Positions 11,954 through 23,912 are shown, counted from the first letter of the stretch. The stretch is DNA of 64,000 nucleotides from Cornus controversa (GCA_026545225.1 CM048846.1:34545501-34609500); one strand, 5' to 3'. Numbers and translations: made by a program. Notes: a model not told the origin generated them from the letters alone.

Positions 11954-13473
11954 TGATCGGCGTTGAATGTTACGCATTCTAACCTCTTAACTTATGTATT
12001 TTATTCTCTTAGTGATAGATTATTTTGTGATTTTATTTTGTTTTAGTGTTTTTTGTATTTTCAGGGCCTTAATGATTATTTCAGTTAAAACCAAGCTTTT
12101 GGGCTTTTAAAGAAGACATCCAAGTTGGTTAGATGAAGCCTACACCAAGGAGAATCATTCAACCATTTATTTCAACTCAAATCAGCCCAAGGAAGAGGTC
12201 CAAGAGAATTACAGCTGCTTAAGAAGGTTTCGGGCCTGAAGCCCAAATCTGCGCATAATACAGTCTTAATCCCGTTTTGGAAAATGGACCAGAAGTCTTA
12301 TTTCTGAGCGTCAAATCAACATTATTTTCTCATAAGGTTAAACGAAATTTGATTCTGCACGCTTTTGTATTTCACGAAAATTCCGTAAATCGGACTTCTA
12401 GTGGGTCAAAAGTTGGGCCGAAGTCAGCAGGAAAAACCCACCTGATTAGTGCTGCGGGAAACCCTAATTTATTCCTAATTGGATTAGAACTTTGGTGTAT
12501 TCTCTTGGGGAATAAAGTGAAGACTTGGAGGCTGAATAGAGGGGAGATTAGATAGAGAGAACAGAGCTTGGAGAGTCTGAGAGGGCTGAGAAGAGAACAG
12601 AAACATATTTGCAGAGTCATTAGAGAACAAAGTCATACGCGTAATTCAGAAAGATGATGTCTTCTTCCTCAACAGTTGAAGCTTCTTCTTCTACCATGAG
12701 CGGCTAGTTCATCCACTAGGGTTTTGATGTAGCCCTAACAAAGCATCAATGGTTTGATTGTTTTAATTATTGGGGACCTTTATATACATGCATAGATTGT
12801 GTAATTCAGAGAATTCTTATTATAGAATTGAGCAATAAAAGTCTTGTAAATTCAATCTCAATGATTTCTTATCTTGTCTTTGATATTTAGTTGTTGTTAT
12901 TGAACTCAATCCCTTTTATTTTCTGTGATCATGAGAGAGATTATTACACAATGGTAATCACTGAATATATTGTTAAGAGCTTTGATGGATTATGCCTAGA
13001 GAAGATGAACCATACTGCACCCTAGATTAGAGTAGTTAGGCAGATGGCCCATGCCAATCGAAGATAGTCTATGGCTTAGCCTTAATCATATATTATCTTC
13101 TTGACGGATGAAGGTGAGCTTGTAGCCACCGACACCACTTATGTATGATGTAATTCCCCTATAGTTGATTCAATTGACCATTGATTGTGGAGTTAGTGGT
13201 GAAGTCAAACACCCTAGGTTTCTCTCCTATTATCTTCATTATCTTGTTTACTTTGATTTATTTTATTTTACTTTTTAATTAGGTTAGTTTAAAAATCAGA
13301 ATTATTTTCTTATAAATTTAATTAGAATTAGTTCCGTATTCCAACTCATCAGACCATAATCCCTGAGGTACGATACCCCTTTCGATAGCCCTATTCTGCA
13401 AGGAATTCGTTCTACTGTGAAGTGTGGAAATTTTAATTGATATACTTTTTGAGTCACACTCACACACGAATCA
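11954..13473 (+). repeat. 3' LTR of Athila-A copy 1
   Basis: Begins TGATCGGCG and ends ACGAATCA, followed by target duplication CTGAC at 13474-13478. About 98% identical by eye to the 5' LTR. Confidence 0.95.
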
Positions 13474-13478
13474 CTGAC
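13474..13478. repeat. Target site duplication CTGAC, right copy
   Basis: Matches 2776-2780 exactly and marks the right border of Athila-A copy 1. Confidence 0.95.
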
Positions 13479-14011
13479 AGCCTGGTCCACTCCTCAATAT
13501 AATTCGCAACAGTCCTATTACCCTGCACACAATTCTGGTAATTCTGGAAAATAAATTGCTCATAATCTGGGGGTAAAAACCTACTCATTAGAAGTTGTTT
13601 CAATCTCCTCCAGGTTCGTATAGGAGCATTGCCTTGTCGTCACCTATCATTTTGCAACTCTCCCACCAAACAGCAGCCCCGCTTCTCAACTTATACGCCA
13701 CCATCTTGACTTGTTGATCCTCCGTAACTTCAGTCATCTCGAAAAACCTCTCAACCTCAGAAATCCAGTCCAGAAATTCTTCAATCTGTAATTTACCATG
13801 GAACAGCGGTATGTCTGCGCGTATTCTATAGTCAAGTTGATATTGGTTTCGATTTTGTTGACGAATCCCTTGGTGACCCGCAACGTCCTAATCAGAGTAG
13901 TCATCACTCAAATCTTCGAACTGCTCGTGTCTCGCCGCTCTAGGCCGATGTCCACCTCTGTCTTCATTGTTGACCATCGTACAAGGCAAATCCTTAGGCT
14001 CTGATATCACT
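13479..14011 (-). mobile_element. Ty3/gypsy chromovirus, gag N-terminal part (fossil)
   Basis: On the minus strand this is the beginning of the element whose rest lies at 1-2775. It encodes the gag core, recognisable from [14 protein letters not shown], a stretch typical of plant chromovirus gag. It is followed to the right by the primer-binding site and 5' LTR. The copy is broken. Confidence 0.8.
13997..14009 (-). other. Primer-binding site (tRNA-iMet type) of the chromovirus
   Basis: On the minus strand it reads TGATATCAGAGCC, one base different from the usual TGGTATCAGAGCC complementary to initiator methionine tRNA. It lies two bases inside the LTR end. Confidence 0.75.
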
Positions 14012-14495
14012 TGACGGAGAACGGAAGTATAAGGGGTTACCAGCGTAAACCCTAAGAACACAGAAACTGGAATCCACTAGCACAATTAATTGTAAACCAA
14101 AGTAAAACTTTATTGATAAATTGATTGCCCCCTGCCCTATGGCAGTACATATATTTATAATAGAGAAATCCTAATCCTAATAGTACTAGGAAATCTAAAA
14201 ATAAAGGAAACTTCTAGAAATTCTAATCCTAACAGGAAACGAAAATCTATTTCCAAAGGAAAGAAAACACTAAAACAATAAAGGAAACTTGTAGAAATTT
14301 TAATCCTAATAGGAAAAGAAAATCTATTTCCAAAGGAAACGATAAAGGAAAGAAAAAACTAAAACAATAAAGGAAACTTATTATAATAGTTATTTTGACA
14401 ACCGAGCGAAAAGTTATGCCCGTTTCTTCGGACCAGCGCGTTTTGCCAATTTTCGGTCAATCTCTTCTTCAAACTCCAAAGCCAATTGTCCTACA
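14012..14495 (-). repeat. 5' LTR of the chromovirus
   Basis: On the minus strand it begins TGTAGGACAATTGG and ends TTCTCCGTCA, giving TG...CA termini, 484 bp. A TATA-like stretch TATAAATATA lies near 14150-14160. The right border falls inside a Stowaway-like MITE, so the element inserted into that repeat. The partner LTR is off the left edge, so the boundary rests on termini, PBS and the break in the MITE. Confidence 0.7.
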
Positions 14496-14682
14496 ATAGT
14501 ATTATTCCTAAACTACCCTTTTCAAACTCCATTATCTTAAAAGTTAGTCCCACCATATAATAATAATACTAACCTTTAAAAAAGGACTAATGTGTAAATT
14601 CATTCCTTACCACTATAAAAAGTTTGCCCATCATTAAAACTTAGATTCCCAAAACATCCCAAGAATTATGGGATGGAGGGAG
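14496..14682. mobile_element. Stowaway-like MITE, truncated
   Basis: Its right part ends GGGATGGAGGGAG followed by TA, the terminal form of Stowaway MITEs (Tc1/mariner type). Its left part has been displaced by the chromovirus LTR. Confidence 0.65.
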
Positions 14683-15144
14683 TATTAGTCATTCCAGACA
14701 ATAATAAAATGCAACAAATACAAGCGAAATTGTTTTTGTATCGGATCCAAAAGCGGCTATTGCCTTAACGTCATACCAAAGTAAGCATACGAATGAATAT
14801 GATGGGCAATCGCACGAAAACTACTCATTATGCAGCTATATTTTAATATTATGACTGTTGTGCCAAAATCCTGACATCTTAAAGCTTTTACGGCAAGATT
14901 CAACCCCGAGGAGATGCCGTTCTGTTTTAGGAGTTCTGAAGCATTTTCTTTACATAGGAAGGGCAACCATTTTGAAATTTTGTTTGCCATGGATTGAGAG
15001 TAACATTCTTTTGAATTCTCTCGACTTGTCTAAACTTGTATATATTTCTCTAGATATATCTAGGATTGTAGAGATCCTTCCTTAGAGTATTCTAGAACCC
15101 CATTCTAGAACACTCTCAGCTGTTAGATAACATTTGTATATATA

Positions 15145-15404
15145 CTTCCTTCGTCCAAAAATTTTAGTCCAATATTCCATTTAGGGATGTCCCAAAATAC
15201 ATGTCAATTTCTTATGGATGTATTATTCCTGAACTATCCTTTTCAAACTCCATTATCTTAAAAGTTGGCCCCACCATATAATAATAATACCAACCTTTAA
15301 ACAATGACTAACGTGTAAATTCATTCATTACCACTATAAAAAGTTGGCCCTATCATTAAAACTTAGATTCCCAAAACATCCCAAGAATTATGGGATGGTG
15401 GGAG
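15145..15404. mobile_element. Stowaway-like MITE
   Basis: About 260 bp, beginning CTTCCTTCGTCC and ending GGGATGGTGGGAG, with imperfect terminal inverted repeats and TA on both sides. Noncoding. Confidence 0.7.
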
Positions 15405-15880
15405 TATTAGTCATTCATTATAAGGCCAGACAATAATAAAATGCAACAAATACAAGCGAAATTGTATTTGTACCGAATCCAAAAGCGACTATTGACTTAA
15501 TGTCATGCGAAAGTAAGCATACGAATGAATATGATGAGCAATCACACGAAAACTACTCGTTATGCAGCTATATTTTAATATTATGACTGTTGTGCCAAAA
15601 TCCTGATATCTTAAAGCTTTTACGGCAAGATTCAACCCCGAGGAGATGCCATTCTGTTTTAGGAGTTCTGGAGCTAGCATTTTCTTTACATAGGAAGGGC
15701 AACCATTTTGTAAATTTGTTTGCCATGGATTGAGAGTAACATTCTTTTGAATTCTCTCGACTTGTCTAAACTTGTATATATTTCTTTAGATATATCTAGG
15801 ATTGTAGAGATCCTTCCTTAGAGTATTCTAGAACCCCATTCTAAAACACTCTCGGCTGTTAGATAACATTTGTATATATA

Positions 15881-16139
15881 CTTTGTTCATCCCATAATTT
15901 TATTCTAGTATTCCATTTAGGGATTACCAAAATACATGTCCATCTCTTATTAATGTATGATTCCTAAACTGCGCTTTTCAAACTCCATTATCTTAAAAGT
16001 TGGCCCCACCATATAACAATAATATTAACCTTTAAACAAGAACTAATGTGTAAATTCATTTATTACCACTATAAAAAGTTGGCCCCACTATTAAAAGTTA
16101 GATTCCCAAAACATCCTAAGAATTATGTGACGGAGGGAG
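15881..16139. mobile_element. Stowaway-like MITE
   Basis: About 259 bp with one degenerate end (CTTTGTTCATCCC) and the other ending ACGGAGGGAG, flanked by TA. Located at the same place in its array unit as the copy at 15145. Confidence 0.7.
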
Positions 16140-16212
16140 TATTAGTCATTCATTATAAGGCTAGACAATAATAAAATGTAACAAATACAAGCGAAATTGT
16201 CCTTATTGTTAA

Positions 16213-16491
16213 CATGGGGATCTTAATGAGGTGATTCGAAGGGCAAATGCAACTCGATATGGGCTGGCTGCTGGAGTTTTTACCCAAAACATAGACATTG
16301 CCAACACCTTAATGCGTGCATTGAAAGTTGGAGTGGTGTGGATCAATTGCTTTGATATCTTTGATGCTGCAATTCCCTTTGGTGGGTATAAGATGAGTGG
16401 GCATGGTAGGGAAAAAGGGATCTACAGTCTTAGTAACTACATGCAAGTTAAGGCTATCATTACTCTTTTGAAGACTCCAGCATGGTTGTAA
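16213..16491 (+). pseudogene. Aldehyde dehydrogenase (ALDH2B-like), C-terminal fragment
   Basis: About 90 codons encode the C-terminus of a mitochondrial-type ALDH2 family enzyme, which oxidises aldehydes such as acetaldehyde with NAD+. The read runs from [20 protein letters not shown] through [13 protein letters not shown] and [15 protein letters not shown] to the terminal KTPAWL and stop. This closely matches the family's end, so the native stop is kept. The catalytic cysteine and the NAD-binding part lie upstream in the family and are absent. The upstream border is not a splice acceptor: an in-frame stop lies at 16210, and the sequence joins directly to a repeat unit at about 16200. It is therefore a truncated gene copy. 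A decayed relative lies at 61640-61916. Family assignment is secure. Confidence 0.9.
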
Positions 16492-17313
16492 TTGTAATTT
16501 CTTTTCTCAATGTTTTCATTTTCATTTTTTCATCTGTGAACAGGAAACAATGTTATCTATGTGGTGTTGCCATTGATAATAACAACTTATATTATCTATA
16601 TATACTTAGTGAAGTATATAGTTTGCTAACAACTTCTTGGTGTTCTACTTCTCTTTTTTAGCTGAAGAATCATTTCAATTAATCCTCAAGATATATTACA
16701 ATGGTTGATTAACTTATCTAAATCCTTTATATGTATATAAATTGCTGGTTAAGTAAGTGGACTTTGTGTTCCCATTATGGCACTATCAAAAATCAGATTC
16801 ATTAGCAGTAAGGTCTTGCTCTAGCTTCTTTTTGGATTCATTATTTCACCTTCATAGCTCAATAAATTTACACCTTACCTGCTTGCTTATGAATTATTAA
16901 CCCAGAAATTCAATCAAGTTATGTTGGATACACATCACTGATACGTTGCTCAAGATGGTCTCATCTTGGAGAAGAATCTCCACTCATCTGACCAGAAAAA
17001 TTAAATACATACAGAGATGTGAACAAAAAAAATCAGAAAGCTCAAGTGGTTGAGAGGTATATCTTGATTGAAAACCACCAAGTTTCTCAAAGTTGACTAT
17101 AGAATTGTAAGTTGAAATTTGTGCAACTATTAACAAAAGAATTGCATCCAAGAAAAGCAGAAAATAGTTTGAAATTTGCTTGTAAGTATATGTTCTGAAA
17201 ACTGTTATTCGAAATGGAATTGGAAAAAGACCTAATTTCAAAGTACACTTTTTTTTCCTTCTTGAAATATGATTTTAAAGAACTAAACCCAAAAAGCCAT
17301 TCCCTTCGTCCCA
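16492..17313. other. Former ALDH 3' flank, no gene
   Basis: AT-rich sequence after the ALDH stop. Positions about 16776-16856 match 61836-61916, downstream of the decayed ALDH copy, so this is a duplicated gene flank. No coding frame of interest. Confidence 0.6.
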
Positions 17314-17370
17314 AAATATATGGGTACTTTAGGAACTGTGACTCACAGTTTCCGAAGTACCCATATATTT
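17314..17370. repeat. Near-perfect 28-bp inverted repeat with 1-nt loop
   Basis: Left arm 17314-17341 begins AAATATATGGGTACTT; right arm 17343-17370 is its reverse complement with three mismatches. Just left of it is CCCTTCGTCCC, which resembles a Stowaway-type terminus. It may be the fold-back remains of a MITE. Confidence 0.75.
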
Positions 17371-17530
17371 GATATATTTTAATAATTCTAAATAAAAAAA
17401 ATTTGCTTAATTATGTAATCAAATGTTGCTTTTAAAAATATAAAGATATACTAGAAACATTGTTTCAATAATCATTTTCGGACTTCCATCTACAACTAAT
17501 TGTCCACCAACAAGGCTGCCTTAGTAAAAC
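17371..17530. other. AT-rich spacer, no gene
   Basis: No feature recognised up to the target duplication of Athila-A copy 2. Confidence 0.5.
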
Positions 17531-17535
17531 CCATC
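17531..17535. repeat. Target site duplication CCATC, left copy
   Basis: CCATC directly precedes the 5' LTR of Athila-A copy 2 and recurs at 28763-28767. Confidence 0.95.
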
Positions 17536-19056
17536 TGATAGGCGTTGAATGTTACGCATTCTAGCTTCTTAACTTATGTATTTTATTCTTTTAGTGATAG
17601 ATTATTTTGTGATTTTACTTTGTTTTAGTGATTTCTGTATTTTCAGGGCCTTAATGATTATTTCAGTTAAAACCAAACTTTTGGGCTTTTAAAGAAGACA
17701 TCCAAGATGGTGAGATGAAGCCTACATCAAGGAGATTCACTCAACCATTTATTTCAACTCAAATCAGCCCAAGAAAGAGGTCCAAGAGAATTGCAGCTGC
17801 TTAAGAAGGTTTCGGGCCTGAAGCCCAAATCTGCGCATAATACAGTCTTAATCCCGTTTTGGAAAACGGACCAGAAGTCTTATTTCCGAGTCTCAAATCG
17901 ACATTATTTTTGCATTGGGTTGAACAAAATTTGATTCTGCACACTTTTGTATTTCACGAAAATTCCATAAATCGGACTTCTAGTGGGTCAAAAGTTGGGC
18001 CGAAGTCAGCAGGAAAAACCCACCTGATTAGTGCTGCGGGAAACCCTAATTTATTCCTAATTGGATTAGGACTTTGGTGTATCCTCTTGGGGAATAAAGT
18101 GAAAACTTGGAGGCTGAGTTAGGAACACGGAGATTAGACAGAGAGAACAGAGCTTGGAGAGTCTGAGAAGGCTGAGAAGAGAACAGAAACATATTGCAGA
18201 GCCATTGGAGAACAAAGTCATACGCAGAAGTCAGAAAGATGATGTCTACTTCCTCAACAGTTGAAGCTTCTTCTTTTACCATGAGCGGCTAGTTCATCCA
18301 CTAGGGTTTTGATGTAGCCCTAACAAAGCATCAATGGTTTGATTGTTTTAATTATTGGGGACCTTTATATACATGCATAGATTGTGTAATTCAGAGGATT
18401 CTTATTATAGAATTGAGCAATAAAAGTCTTGTAAATTCAATCTCAATGATTTCTTATCTTATCTTAGATATTTAGTTGTTGTTATTGAACTCAATCCCTC
18501 TTGTTTTCTGTGATCATGAGAGAGATTATTACACAATGGTAATCACTGAATATATTGTTATGAGCTTTGATGGATTATGCCTAGAGAAGATGAATCATAC
18601 TGCACCCTAGATTAGAGTAGTTAGGCAGATGGCCCATGCCAATCGAAGATAGTCCATGGCTTAGCCTTAATCATATGTTATCTTCTTGACGGATGAAGGT
18701 GAGCTTGTAGCCACCGACACCACTTATGCATGATGTAATTCCCCTATAATTGATTCAATTGACCATTGATTGTGGAGTTAGTGGTGAAGTCAAACACCCT
18801 AGATTTCTCTCCTATTATCTTCATTATCTATCTTACTTTGATTTATTTTATTTTATTTTTTTTATTAGTTTAAAAATTAGAATTCTTTTCTTGATAAATT
18901 TAATTAGAATTAATTCAGTATTCCAACTCATCAGACCATAATCCCGGAGGTACGATACCCCTTTCAATAGCCCTATTCTGCAAGGAATTCGTTCTATTGC
19001 GAAGTGTGGAAAATTTTAATTGATATACTTTTTGAGTCACACTCACACACGAATCA
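17536..19056 (+). repeat. 5' LTR of Athila-A copy 2
   Basis: Begins TGATAGGCG and ends ACGAATCA, 1,521 bp, the same length as its partner at 27242-28762. Confidence 0.95.
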
Positions 19057-19061
19057 ATTTT

Positions 19062-19079
19062 TGGCGCCGTTGCCGGGGA
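19062..19079 (+). other. Primer-binding site (tRNA-Asp type)
   Basis: TGGCGCCGTTGCCGGGGA, the canonical Athila primer-binding site, five bases after the 5' LTR. Confidence 0.92.
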
Positions 19080-19235
19080 TTATCTATTTGATTGATTGGA
19101 TTTTACAGAATTAGTTTTAACTGGATTTTTAGTTTAGGAAATTTTTTTATATATTTTATTTTTAACTTTGTTTTTGTTTTCTTTTCAGGTGCTTTTGGTT
19201 AATATATGTAAGGTCATCGTGTTGTAGCTGATCCT

Positions 19236-22200
19236 TTGATACCTCTTGATCCTGAGCCTAAACGTACTCTTAGACAACAGAGGAACATCCCTGTTGATTC
19301 CATTGTGCAAGAGGAAGAAATAATTGAAGACATGGCAGAAGAGAGGAATAACAACCTTGTTCCTAATGCTGATGGAGAAAGAGCTAGATTGCTGAGGGAC
19401 TACTATGTTCCTGAGACATATACCTCGCCAGCAGGTTTTCAACTGCCCAATGTCACAGCACGGAATTATGATATCAAGTCCAACATTATTCAGATGCTGC
19501 CATCTTATTTTGGGCTGACTCAAGAAGACCCTTACAAACATCTGGATGACTTCATTGAAGTGTGCTCAACTACAAAAATTCATAACTTCTCTGAAGATGC
19601 TTTCAGAATGAGACTTTTTTCATTCTCTCTGAAAGACAAAGCAAAGTATTGGTTCAATTCTCTACCGGCTGGTTCTATCACGACTTGGACTCAGATGCAA
19701 CATGAGTTTCTCAAGAAGTATTTTCCGATAGGGAAGACCAATCAGTTCATACGTGCTATCACTGGTTTCTCCCAACATGAGGGGGAACAATTTTATGAGA
19801 CATGGGAAAGATTCAAGGACCTTCTTAGGAAGTGTCCCCATCATCAAGTTCCTAAGTGGCAACTAGTGCAGAGTTTTCATGAAGGGCTGACAGAAGCCAA
19901 CAGACAGATGGTTGATGCGTCGTGTGGAGGTACTTTTATATTGAAGAGTGAAGAAGAGGCATGGACCTTATTTGAAAATCTTAGTGACAACTCTCTACAA
20001 CATGTGTCCTCTACTCGTTCTAGCAGACCTGCCACTACAAGGAAGACTGATAGAATTTTTGAGGTTGGTGCTTCAGAAACTATGCCAACCGACATTGATT
20101 TAATTGCACAGAAGGTAGCAGCAATTATGGCTGCCAATCAAACTCCTTTTGCTTCAAATTTTACATTGCTAGGCCCTTGTGAATTTTGCTCTAGTCCTAT
20201 CCATAATGTGAGCAATTGTCCTTCGGTGGGGCAATTTTCTGATATTCAACATGAGCAAGTCCAAGCTACTTTCACTGGACCAATGAATCCTCCACGAGAT
20301 AATACTTACAATCCCACATGGAGGAATCATCTTGGTTTTTCTTACAGTAATCAAGGGGCAGCAATGCAACCATCATATCAACCTAGGACTTTTGTGCCTC
20401 AACAGCAGTATCAAACACAAAGTCCTATGGCCCAAAGAATTTCTGCTATTGAAGACAAGCTGACTCTTACCTTGTCTAAATTTGACAAGCTTGATTCTCT
20501 TATAGAGACAGTGCAAGCTACTGCAGCAACAGTACAATCTTCAGTTCAGCTAGTGCACTCACATTCTCAATCTATTGCCAAACTGGAATCTCAGTTTGGA
20601 TAGCTTGCTACTTCATTGAGTAGAAGAGAAGAAGGGAAGCTCCCTAGTCAACCAATCGCTAATCCAAGAGGGATGCAAGCTTCCACAAGCAACCCACACC
20701 ATGAGCAAGTTCAAGCTATTACCACTTTGAGGAGTGGAAAAATAATTGATAATAAGGTGGGTGAGAAGAAAGAAGAAGAAAAAGTGACCACAAGTCCAAG
20801 TGCTGAAATTCCTTATGAGCCCAAGGCTCCTTTCCCACAACGTTTCCTTGAAGCATCTAAATTGGGAAAGCAAGGGGACAAGCTGCATGACATGATGGAG
20901 GTGTTTCGACAAGTGAAGATTAATTTGCCACTCCTTGATGCCATCAAGCAAATTCCTCCTTATGCTAAATTCTTGAAGGACTTGTGCACTCAGAAAAGGC
21001 GTTCTAAAAGTCATGTGTCAAAGAAAGTGATACTGCCACAACAAGTAAGTTCGATAATTTAGCAGTGTACTCCTCCCAAGTACAAAGATCCTGGTGCTCC
21101 AACTATCTCATGCATTATTGGGGAGCACCATGTGGATAAAGCTCTTCTTAATTTGGGTGCAAGTGTGAATTTGCTACCCTATTCAGTTTACTTACAATTG
21201 GGCTTGGGAGAATTGAAGCCTACCTCGGTGGTATTGTAATTTGTAGATAGATCAACAAAGCAACCCCGAGGAATCATAGAAGATGTGCTCATTAAAGTGG
21301 ACAAGTTCTACTTTCCTGTTGATTTTATTGTACTTGACACTGAGCCGGTTCACAATCCGAAGAGGCACATTCCAGTGATCCTTGGTCGACCTTTCTTAGC
21401 TACTGCTGATGCTTGCATAAATTGCAGGTCATGGATCATGGATATTTCATTTGGCAACATGAATGTCAAGCTTAATGTGTTCAATGCTATCCAACACCCC
21501 CCAGATCAGAGTGATGTGTTCTGCATGGATGATATTGATGAATGTGTGGAGGAATTTGTTTCATCCTCTATATCTAGAAACTCCCTGGAGGTATGTAAGT
21601 CTCTTTATGACTTTGAGAAAATTAATGATGAAGGATCGTGCGAAGAAGTGCATTCTATGCTGGAAGTGGATGCTATTCAGAATACTCCACCTTGGAGAAT
21701 TCCAATTGAGCCACTACCTTCTCTCTCTAGCACTCCCCTAGTGCCTTCATTGGAGTCCCCTCCAGAATTAGAACTGAAGCCTTTGCCTGACAAATTGAAA
21801 TATGTGTTCTTGGGGGCATAGAAAACTCTTCCTGTTATAATTGCCTCTGATCTGACAGAAATTCAAGAGAAGAGCTTAGTAGAGGTTTTATACCAACATC
21901 GTGAAGCAATTGGATGGAGTGTTGCTGATCTTAAGGGCATTGATCCCTCAATTTGCATGCACAAAATTCATCTGGAAGAAGGATGTAAGGTAACCAGAGA
22001 GGCACAAAGGCGACTGAACCCCAACATGAAAGAGGTGGTAAAGAAAGAGGTTGTCAAGTTACTTGATGCAGGAATCATTTATCCAATTTCTGACAACACA
22101 TGGGTGAGTCCGACACAAGTGGTTCCAAAGAAGTCTGGTCTTACCATTGTCCCTAACTCTATGGGAGAGCTTGTTCCACAACATACTGCCACAGGTTGGC

Positions 22201-23471
22201 GTGTTTGCATTGATTACAGAAAGCTCAATTCTATGACAAGGAAGGATCACTTCCCTCTTCCATTCATTGATCAAATACTTGAAAGGTTAGCTGGTCAGAG
22301 CTATTATTGCTTTCTGGATGGCTACTCTGGTTATAACCAAGTAGCTATGGATCCAGAAGATCAAGAGAAGACCACTTTCACTTGTCCCTTTGGTACTTTT
22401 GCTTATCGTCGTATGCCTTTTGGATTATGTAATGCTCCGGCTACATTCCAGAGGTGTATGATGGCCATCTTTTCTGACATGGTGAAAAAAATTTTGGAGG
22501 TATTCATGGATGACTTCTCTGTTTTTGGATCGTCCTTTGAAAACTGTCTGAGTAATTTATCACTGGTGCTTCAAAGGTGCCGAGAGCGTAATTTGGTACT
22601 TAGTTGGGAGAAGAGCCATTTTATGGTAAAAGAGGGTATTGTATTGGGCCATATTGTTTCAGAGAGGGGCATTGAAGTTGATAAAACAAAGATCGATCTA
22701 ATTGCAACTCTGCCACATCCAACTTCGGTAAGGCAAATTCGATCCTTCTTAGGCCATGCTGGGTTCTATAGAAGATTTATCAAGGATTTCAGTAAAGTGG
22801 CTCGACCATTGTGCCATTTGTTATCTAAAGATGTTCCTTTTATCTTTGATGAAGATTGTGTGCAAGCTTTTGAAAAACTTCGGTCTCTGTTATCTTCTGC
22901 ACCAATTATGCAATCGCCAAAATGGGCTCTACCTTTTGAAATCATGTGTGATGCCTCTGATTATGCAGTGGGAGCAGTGTTGGGACAAAGAGTAGAGAAA
23001 CGGCCATATGTCATCTATTACGCTAGTAAGACTCTCTCTGATGCCCAACTCAATTATACAACCACAGAGAAAGAGCTTTTAGCCGTAGTGTTTGCCTTGG
23101 ACAAGTTTCGTTCTTATTTACTAGGGTCCAAGGTGGTTGTCTACTCTGATCATGCAGCATTGAGACACTTATTGGCAAAGAAGGAAACCAAACCACGCCT
23201 TATTCGATGGATTTTATTGCTGCAAGAATTCGACTTGGAGATAAAAGACAAAAAGGGGACGGAGAATGTGGTTGCGGATCATTTATCTCGGATTGAGTTT
23301 GAGCCGGTGATCGATGCATTACCTATTCGAGACTCATTCCCGGATAAACAATTGTTTGGAATTGGTTTGATGAAAGTAAATGGCCAAAGGTTGAAGCATT
23401 GTGTGGAAGGATGTGTGCCAAAAAGAGACGTAGAGTCCATCGACTTGATGGATCCCGTCTATCTGACTTAA
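19236..23471 (+). pseudogene. gag-pol remnant of Athila-A copy 2
   Basis: The region holds gag (a 455-codon open stretch with FSLKDKAKYWFNSLPAGS and a CEFCSSPIHNVSNCP knuckle-like motif) and a protease region. Reverse transcriptase follows ([44 protein letters not shown], the family's form of the YxDD catalytic box). RNase H is also present ([43 protein letters not shown]). RT and RNase H lie in one 504-codon open stretch, 21957-23471. The copy is broken and is not expected to work as a whole. RT copies the RNA to DNA while RNase H removes the template. Confidence 0.92.
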
Positions 23472-23715
23472 TCCATTCGGAGAGTCAATCGTCTCCTACG
23501 GACATTAAATTGTAGGTTTTGTATGTATTTCTATACTTTATTTCCTTTAGTTTTCTTTAATTTTAATTTTTAGTTTTAGTTTTCTTAAGTTTTTCTTCAA
23601 TTCTAGTTGCGTTTTAATATTTTTTTCTTTGAGTTTTTGATGTATAAGTTGCTTCCGGAGGATGCCAAGAGGTGTACCGAGGTATTTGGACTCAAGACGG
23701 GTGAAAAATCGTGCT

Positions 23716-23912
23716 CTCGGTCGACCTTGGACGATGGAGACTCAAAATTATCAAGTCTCGGTCGAACTTGGGCGATGGAGGGTCAAACAGGCCTTCAGGA
23801 GGGGGATCGATCGCCCCAATTGAGGGGGATCGATCGCCCCTTAATATTTTTCAAGGATGACCACCACCAGCTGGGAGATCGATTGCCCATGGCTGGGGGG
23901 ATTGATCGCCCA
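23716..23912 (+). repeat. GATCGATC-centred palindrome cluster, copy 2
   Basis: Four copies of GGGGGATCGATCGCCCC or close variants (two with GATTGATC/GATCGATT cores) at the pol-ORF3 junction, matching the place of the cluster at 8460-8645. Confidence 0.85.

Larger units (their letters stand above)
2781..13473 (+). mobile_element. Athila-type Ty3/gypsy LTR retrotransposon, family A copy 1 (fossil)
   Basis: A complete, LTR-bounded element of 10.7 kb with a 5-bp target duplication, a primer-binding site matching the tRNA-Asp type used by Athila elements, and a polypurine tract AAGTTTGGGGGTG next to the 3' LTR. Recognisable parts are gag, protease, integrase and a downstream ORF3. It is broken, with roughly half a dozen or more breaks in the coding part. 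By eye the two LTRs differ at about 30 of 1,500 positions (near 2%), which suggests insertion somewhat under a million years ago at the commonly used plant rate of 1.3e-8 per site per year. It sits inside the chromovirus. Copy 2 at 17536-28762 is the same family. Confidence 0.95.
14496..16200. repeat. Tandem array A of ~733-bp units with embedded MITEs
   Basis: Anchors such as CAGACAATAATAAAATG recur at 14695, 15427 and about 16162, a spacing of 732-735 bp. Each unit has a region rich in TCTCTAGATATATCTAGGATTGTAGAGATC, a Stowaway-like MITE, and about 250 bp around GATTCAACCCCGAGGAGATG. The same unit forms array B (29804-30888, 57533-59703, 60750-61075). The wording of the first part resembles a Ty1/copia LTR, so the array may descend from tandem LTR-internal-LTR units; that is inference. 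A weak minus-strand frame of 63-95 codons recurs in the units but shows no family I recognise. Confidence 0.75.

Noticed and set aside
14757-14990. Recurring minus-strand frame of 63-95 codons in array units (also 15489, 30425, 58468)
   Set aside because: It recurs because the repeat recurs; lengths vary, substitutions look neutral and I recognise no family, so I do not call a gene.
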